A stretch of 64,000 nt of DNA from Sporosarcina trichiuri (GTDB lineage: Bacteria; Bacillota; Bacilli; Bacillales_A; Planococcaceae). This document shows, one piece after another, positions 60,401-64,000 of this stretch (within the stretch, counting starts at the first letter, position 1; every line of letters begins with the position of its first letter). Where the stretch lies: assembly GCF_030406775.1 (NCBI RefSeq), contig NZ_CP129119.1, positions 902,001 to 966,000 on the forward strand, read 5' to 3'. The notes below the pieces were generated by a model. That model was given only the letters and a program-made list of their open reading frames with translations, had not been told where the DNA came from and did not search any database. The position numbers and the translations under genes were made by a program.

Positions 60401-60838
60401 ATGAAAAAGTTAGCAGCTGTTTTTTTGGCGCTCACACTCATCTTTTCGCCGATCGGATCCTATGTTTTCCAGGATCAGTCGCCGACTGCGGATGCGCGGG
60501 GCTACAAATCCGGCAAGAGAGGTTTCACACCAAACCAGAACAACTTCAATAAACCTGCAGTTGACAAAAAGAAAGACCAAACCTCATTTACGAAAGACAA
60601 AAGTGCCCAGACTGCTAAACCCAAATCTGGCGGTCTCATGAAAGGTCTCATGGTCGGCGGCCTGGCAGGACTCCTGTTCGGCAGCCTTTTCGCTAACATG
60701 GGCATTCTCGGCTCCCTGCTCGGCCTGCTGATCAACGTGTTCGCGATCATTGCGATCATCGGTATCATCCGTATGGTCTTCACGCATTTCAAGAAAAAGA
60801 AATCCCGTGAGGATGATATGCGGCGATGGCAGAACTGA
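60401..60838 (+). CDS. Exported membrane protein with Tim44-like N-terminus, unknown function
   Basis: A 145-residue protein. Signal peptide or first TM at residues 4-20 (LAAVFLALTLIFSPIGS) with a likely cleavage near ADARG, then a Lys/Asn/Gln-rich low-complexity linker, a Gly-rich hydrophobic stretch (GLMVGGLAGLLFGSLFANMG) and a second TM (LLGLLINVFAIIAIIGIIRM), ending in a basic tail. The Gly-rich/hydrophobic layout resembles the start of bacterial Tim44-like proteins, but the Tim44 domain itself is absent. ATG after ACGGAGGTATGATTCACC. Overlaps the next gene. Confidence 0.75.
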   Translation: MKKLAAVFLALTLIFSPIGSYVFQDQSPTADARGYKSGKRGFTPNQNNFNKPAVDKKKDQTSFTKDKSAQTAKPKSGGLMKGLMVGGLAGLLFGSLFANMGILGSLLGLLINVFAIIAIIGIIRMVFTHFKKKKSREDDMRRWQN

Positions 60839-61116
60839 TGATCGAAGAGCAGGATATCATCAACGCAATCTGTTTGTACCAGGCCGACCGTCAGAACATC
60901 GCACCTGAATCGGTGGAAGTCGAGCTATGCTACGATGACGACGAAGGTTTTTTTGCAAATGTCTATGTAAACCGGATGGAAATCCATATGAATACATTCG
61001 AGATGACGCAGGCACTGAGGATGTGGATTGAGCAGCAGCTCCATCAGGATCCATATGCTGCAGGGATAAAACTTATACTGGATGATGAACTCGGCATTGT
61101 CGCTGCGCTTCTCTGA
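60826..61116 (+). CDS. DUF2653 family protein (YxcD-like)
   Basis: A 96-residue acidic protein: MIEEQDIINAICLYQADRQN and ELCYDDDEGFFANVYVNR fit DUF2653, known from B. subtilis YxcD. It overlaps the upstream gene by 13 bp; an in-frame ATG at 60838, overlapping the upstream stop (TGATG), is an equally plausible coupled start. The two probably form one operon. Unknown function. Confidence 0.82.
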   Translation: MAELMIEEQDIINAICLYQADRQNIAPESVEVELCYDDDEGFFANVYVNRMEIHMNTFEMTQALRMWIEQQLHQDPYAAGIKLILDDELGIVAALL

Positions 61117-61118
61117 TC

Positions 61119-61157
61119 AAAAAGGACAGCTCCGTTTTCACCGGCCGCTGTCCTTTT
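61119..61157. terminator. Bidirectional terminator between the DUF2653 and SOD genes
   Basis: AAAAAGGACAGC and GCTGTCCTTTT arms with inner CGG pairing; T and A runs suit both converging genes. Confidence 0.87.
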
Positions 61158-61161
61158 GCTA

Positions 61162-61758
61162 TTAGTTGATAACGCCGCAGGCAACCCGATCGCCTGAATC
61201 CCCGGATGGCTGTGATTCGCCATCATCCTCACCGGCGTGGATGACCAGAGCGGTCCCCCCGTCTTTCAGAAGAGAATCTTTCTTGCCGTCTTGCAGCGTC
61301 ACGAGTTTCGTTGTGAACTCATCATCCACTGTGCCGTCATCACCGACTTCCAGATTCGGCAGATCACCAGCATGCGGTCCGCCTTCCGTGTCAAGCCCAT
61401 GCTCTTTGTCTGCAGGATTGAAATGGCCGCCTGCCGATTTGAAATCAGGCGCTTCGCACACTCCTGTTTCATGGAAATGAATACCGTGCTTACCCGGTGA
61501 CAGGCCTTCCGCTTCCACATGGACTTTCACGCCTTCCTTCGTCTCCGACAATTCTGCAGTCCCGGTCGTCTTGCCGTCAGTATCTTTCAGATCGACGAGC
61601 ACAGAGTACGGTTTCACTTCATTCGTATTTTCAGTACCGGTTGTTGTATCATCGGATGCAGTCTCGTCCGCAGGTGCACTGCTGTCTTCTTTGTCTGCAC
61701 TGCATGCCCCAAGTGCAAGCATCAGCAGGAACGCCGGAAAGATCGCTGTTTTCTTCAA
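61162..61758 (-). CDS. sodC: Cu/Zn superoxide dismutase lipoprotein
   Basis: Surface-anchored SOD of 198 residues, lipobox LALGAC (Cys19), Ser/Asp/Thr-rich linker, then the SOD domain. Copper ligands are present: two His in GIHFHE, His in GGHFNP and His in LVIHAG. Zinc ligands His and Asp appear in KEHG and GPHAGDLPN. The disulfide Cys are in TGVCEAP and VACGVIN. This complete ligand set argues for activity, unlike B. subtilis YojM, which I recall as lacking copper ligands. ATG after AGGGAGGAATTCATATTG. Confidence 0.93.
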   Translation of the reverse strand: MKKTAIFPAFLLMLALGACSADKEDSSAPADETASDDTTTGTENTNEVKPYSVLVDLKDTDGKTTGTAELSETKEGVKVHVEAEGLSPGKHGIHFHETGVCEAPDFKSAGGHFNPADKEHGLDTEGGPHAGDLPNLEVGDDGTVDDEFTTKLVTLQDGKKDSLLKDGGTALVIHAGEDDGESQPSGDSGDRVACGVIN

Positions 61759-61833
61759 TATGAATTCCTCCCTATATAGTCCTCCATACTCTCTTACACA
61801 TACCGGTCCCTTCTAAACATTCCGCTGAACGGC

Positions 61834-61879
61834 AAAGCCGTCCTGCAGCGTATAGTGGATACGCTGCGGACGGCTTTTT
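61834..61879. terminator. Strong inverted repeat downstream of the HmoB gene
   Basis: AAAGCCGTCCTGCAGCGTAT and ATACGCTGCGGACGGCTTT form an about 19-bp stem with one mismatch and loop AGTGG. The T5 run is on the plus strand; on the minus strand only CTTTG follows, so it may act mainly as an mRNA end structure for hmoB. Confidence 0.75.
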
Positions 61880-61887
61880 GGAGTGTG

Positions 61888-62397
61888 TTACACCTGTTCC
61901 GTTTTTTTATAAGTTGTCAAGAAAGACGGACGGGCAAAAATATTCGGTTTCTTGTCGATTCCTTCTTCAGTGCCTCGTTTTTTATGGGCATGCGCGTACG
62001 CATCGGACGTCTGCCAGTCCTTGAAAGCCTGTTCGTCTTTCCAGATTGTCAGGACCACATACGTATCGCTGTCAAGCGGACGCAGCACCCGGATTGCGCC
62101 GAACCCTTCGGTGTCTTCGATTCTCCGTGCACGACCCATGAACCGCTCCTCGAACAGCTCCTGGCCTTCCGCAGTCACCGGAATGTTGTTAAATACCGCG
62201 AATGCTCCGTCTGTCAGCGTTCCGGCAGTATCAAGGACGGTGTAGGAATCCGCGTCCGCAAAACTTGCGGATGCTTCATTCTCCTGGATAAGGACCGCTT
62301 CGTTGCCTTGTTCCATCAAGACGATTTCGTCGTCTGCGAGACCATTCAAAATAGCTTTCAAGGCTGCGGGATCTCCGTATGTTACATGTAAATTCAT
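61888..62397 (-). CDS. hmoB: Heme-degrading monooxygenase, HmoB type
   Basis: A 169-residue protein with an N-terminal extension and a C-terminal ABM (IsdG-like) domain. FNNIPVTAEGQELFEERF, GFGAIRVLRPLDSDTYVVLT and FKDWQTSDAYAHAHKKRG match B. subtilis HmoB (YhgC); Asn, Trp and His of the IsdG catalytic set can be placed in FNNIP, DWQ and HAHKKR. It opens heme to release iron. ATG at 62397 follows CAGGAGATTGAAG. A TATAAT lies 20 bp upstream, so it may have its own promoter. Confidence 0.9.
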   Translation of the reverse strand: MNLHVTYGDPAALKAILNGLADDEIVLMEQGNEAVLIQENEASASFADADSYTVLDTAGTLTDGAFAVFNNIPVTAEGQELFEERFMGRARRIEDTEGFGAIRVLRPLDSDTYVVLTIWKDEQAFKDWQTSDAYAHAHKKRGTEEGIDKKPNIFARPSFLTTYKKTEQV

Positions 62398-62485
62398 CTT
62401 CAATCTCCTGTCTGATTATAGAATGGCACGAGTGCCGGAATGGGAAAAGCAGCAGACCGAGTCCGCCGGTGTTCCTATGCTTCTA

Positions 62486-62665
62486 TCAGTGCCATGCGTG
62501 CCGTTTGCGGTCTTTTCGCACAGCTGCTGCAGACCCGGCTGCCAGTACAATGATGGTGATGGCTCCGAGGATCAGACCATCCGAGAAGTAGTTCGATAAA
62601 CCGCCTGCTGCCAGTACAGCCGACAATACACCGCAAAGTACTGCTGCTACGATAACTTTTTTCAT
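62486..62665 (-). CDS. Small membrane protein, unknown
   Basis: A 59-residue protein with two TM segments (VIVAAVLCGVLSAVLAAGGL and GLILGAITIIVLAAGSAAAV) and a basic tail (RKDRKRHAWH). Possibly DUF5316; not certain. ATG at 62665 follows GGAAAGGTGAGTGCG. A Fur-box-like sequence lies 60-90 bp upstream and the hmoB gene 88 bp downstream. Confidence 0.65.
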   Translation of the reverse strand: MKKVIVAAVLCGVLSAVLAAGGLSNYFSDGLILGAITIIVLAAGSAAAVRKDRKRHAWH

Positions 62666-62723
62666 CGCACTCACCTTTCCCGCCCATCCGCCATCATGAA
62701 TGCCGCATGGCTGGTATGTATTC

Positions 62724-62753
62724 ATTGAGATTGTTTCTCATTCTCATTGTAAT
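62724..62753 (-). promoter_or_regulatory. Candidate Fur box
   Basis: On the minus strand ATTACAATGAGAATGAGAAA and the following CAATCTCAAT hold overlapping TGAGAAT-like heptamers of the Fur 7-1-7 pattern (TGATAAT-N-ATTATCA). It is upstream of the small membrane protein and hmoB, consistent with iron control. Confidence 0.5.
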
Positions 62754-62807
62754 GGATGTATCAGCGATGCGCAACCGCTGGTGTGTTTGATAGGAAAAAA
62801 GAATACG

Positions 62808-62833
62808 AAAAAGGTGAAGCCATATGCCTCACC
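62808..62833 (-). terminator. Rho-independent terminator of the yunC-like gene
   Basis: GGTGAGGCATATGGCTTCACC on the minus strand pairs GGTGA.GC with GC.TCACC and is followed by TTTTTCG. Confidence 0.8.
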
Positions 62834-62851
62834 CTCCCCGATTGTTTTGGA

Positions 62852-63154
62852 TCAGCACATTTTCAGCAGCGCCTGCTCACCTGTCATGCCGGCGGTGATC
62901 CCTCTCTTTTCCGCCTCCAATGTAACCGACTCCAGCGGGGCAGCCAGAAGCTCATCGATCGTCTTCACCCCTGTCGCACGGCCTGCGATGATTTTTCGAT
63001 CAGCCAGCAGACGGTTGAGCAGTCCGACATCGAGCGCTCCGCACATGATATAGCCGTGCTCGTTGGATACGGTGAGCAGCGTCGTCTTTGGAAGTGAGAC
63101 GGAAACGGCCGTGAAACTGTGCCCTTCAATTGTAATCGTGTTTACGGTGACCAA
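62852..63154 (-). CDS. yunC: DUF1805 family protein (YunC-like)
   Basis: A 100-residue protein; TTG at 63154 after AAAGGGGAGGATCTA gives the YunC-like length of about 101. VSLPKTTLLTVSNEHGYIMC and GALDVGLLNRL are the conserved core of DUF1805. B. subtilis YunC has a known structure but no assigned function. Monocistronic. Confidence 0.88.
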   Translation of the reverse strand: MVTVNTITIEGHSFTAVSVSLPKTTLLTVSNEHGYIMCGALDVGLLNRLLADRKIIAGRATGVKTIDELLAAPLESVTLEAEKRGITAGMTGEQALLKMC

Positions 63155-63254
63155 TAGATCCTCCCCTTTCCCTCTATACGTATGGCATCTCCTCATGAAG
63201 GGTGATTAGGAAGCCCGTTCAGAAACCATACTGCACTCAAAAGGAGGGATCCGC

Positions 63255-63410
63255 ATGGCCAAACGGAATATCGATGGAGAAAAACAAGAGTACCGGGTGA
63301 AAAAACCCGGTCTCGAAGAAGTCGCACCTGAATTTCTGACGTATGGAGAAAAACGGGAAGCGATGAAAGACCTGTACCGCCAATCACAGAAGCAAAAAGA
63401 AGAGAAATGA
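63255..63410 (+). CDS. Small basic/acidic peptide, unknown
   Basis: A 51-residue very charged peptide beginning MAKRNIDGEKQEYRVKKPGL, then EEVAPEFLTYGEKREAMKDL and a Lys/Gln/Glu-rich end. No TM. AAAAGGAGGGATCCGC is an excellent ribosome site, and the reading is compact and polar, so it is probably real. I cannot assign a family. Confidence 0.65.
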   Translation: MAKRNIDGEKQEYRVKKPGLEEVAPEFLTYGEKREAMKDLYRQSQKQKEEK

Positions 63411-63412
63411 AC

Positions 63413-63452
63413 AAAACAGCACCGGAAGCCGTCGTTACGGCATCCGGTGCTG
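63413..63452 (-). terminator. Rho-independent terminator of the YitT-family gene
   Basis: On the minus strand CAGCACCGGATGCCG and CGGCTTCCGGTGCTG arms with a TAACGA loop, followed by TTTTGTT. Confidence 0.87.
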
Positions 63453-63460
63453 ATGTATGG

Positions 63461-64000
63461 TCAAGATGGAACCGATTCGCCTTCCCGGCGGAAGAATCCG
63501 AAAATGCCGACCGTCTGCACGATATTTGCAAATGCTTTCGGGTCCACCTCATTGATGATTTTCTCCAAGTCATAAAGTTCATAGCGTGTGATGACAAGGT
63601 ACATCATGTTTTTCTCTTCTTTCGTATACCCGCCCTTTGCAGGGATGATCGTGATACCCCTCACCATCTTTTCATGGATGGCTTCCTGCAGTTCATCCGC
63701 CTTCCGGGTGACGATCATGGCCGTCACTTTCTCATGGCGCGTATGGATCATATCGATCACAGCAGTCGATACATAAAGTGCCACCATCGTATAGAGGGCG
63801 TTTTCAGGTTCATACAGAATACCGGCCGCCACGATGATTACACCGTTCAGCAGCAGAAAATACGTGCCGATCGGTTTGTCCTGCAGGCGCGACAGCACCA
63901 TGGCGACGATATCCATACCGCCGGTCGATGCCCCCAGCTTGAGGGAGATCCCCACACCAACACCGCCGATCACACCGCCGAAGACGGCATTCAGAATGAT
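63461..64000 (-). CDS. YitT family membrane protein, 5' end outside window
   Basis: The minus frame stays open to the window edge (IILNAVFGGVIGGVGVGISL), so the gene starts beyond 64000. Visible are TM segments (SLKLGASTGGMDIVAMVLSR; GTYFLLLNGVIIVAAGIL; LYTMVALYVSTAVIDMI) and then a cytoplasmic DUF2179 domain (EKVTAMIVTRKADELQEAIH; GITIIPAKGGYTKEEKNMMY; VDPKAFANIVQTVGIFGFF). Layout matches YitT/YpjC-type proteins of Bacillus; role unknown. Confidence 0.9.
   Translation of the reverse strand: MILNAVFGGVIGGVGVGISLKLGASTGGMDIVAMVLSRLQDKPIGTYFLLLNGVIIVAAGILYEPENALYTMVALYVSTAVIDMIHTRHEKVTAMIVTRKADELQEAIHEKMVRGITIIPAKGGYTKEEKNMMYLVITRYELYDLEKIINEVDPKAFANIVQTVGIFGFFRREGESVPS

Overview
This window reads as chromosome of a low-copy-repeat, moderately GC-rich (mid-50s % by eye) Bacillales bacterium. 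The most likely home is the Planococcaceae/Caryophanaceae (Sporosarcina, Planococcus, Bhargavaea and relatives); this is inferred from gene content and from Bacillus-like gene order, not from a database search. Ribosome binding sites are strong (AGGAGG types), TTG and GTG starts are common, and most units end in rho-independent terminators.

Layout. 1-3215: end of a two-gene ABC exporter whose permease is broken twice. 3287-5171: a GNAT acetyltransferase, then a small AT-rich island with two small genes, one antitoxin-like. 5347-12149: a DAACS symporter, an SOS-controlled Y-family polymerase with its YolD partner, and a BmrCD-like heterodimeric multidrug exporter. 12296-27221: a block matching the B. 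subtilis ccdA-to-parC order (ccdA, a thioredoxin, ccdC, yneK; later acnA, yneP-like, yneR, plsY, parE, parC). Into it are set a DUF1659/DUF2922/YvrJ trio, a SCO copper chaperone, a lytic transglycosylase, a GlsB membrane protein and a nicotinamidase; the spore genes that lie in this block in B. subtilis are not seen. 27331-37147: MFS transporter, tandem ribbon-helix-helix protein, GNAT, molybdate transporter modABC with a divergent HTH/binding-domain regulator, AI-2E family permease, LCP cell-wall ligase, MsrA and a Ca2+/H+ exchanger. 37344-40173: two tandem full-length glutamine synthetases. 40218-46079: a complete oppABCDF operon. 46316-49134: DUF3899 and four DUF948 coiled-coil membrane proteins arranged as two converging pairs. 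49294-56089: MBL hydrolase, CHY zinc finger, DUF3891, a LytTR remnant fused to the 5' part of a group II intron, an MFS/MarR pair, a squalene/phytoene synthase-like protein, YjcZ-like peptide and a DUF4181-like protein. 56216-64000: glmS with its ribozyme, ndh with its DUF1641 partner, DUF2653, Cu/Zn SOD lipoprotein, HmoB heme monooxygenase, YunC, and the end of a YitT-family protein.

The most unusual signal is a family of three dispersed arrays (near 20981, 47805 and 55091) of short units containing CTCATAAA or ATCATAAA, spaced almost exactly 20 bp apart, all in the same orientation and each placed just after the terminator of a plus-strand gene. Two share a 13-nt leader and two share an identical last unit. 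I know no named element of this form. Other points of note are a type I holin-like toxin gene next to one array, the truncated group II intron sitting directly behind a terminator stem, the tandem glnA pair in which only one copy has Arg62, and a LexA-box promoter on the polymerase gene.
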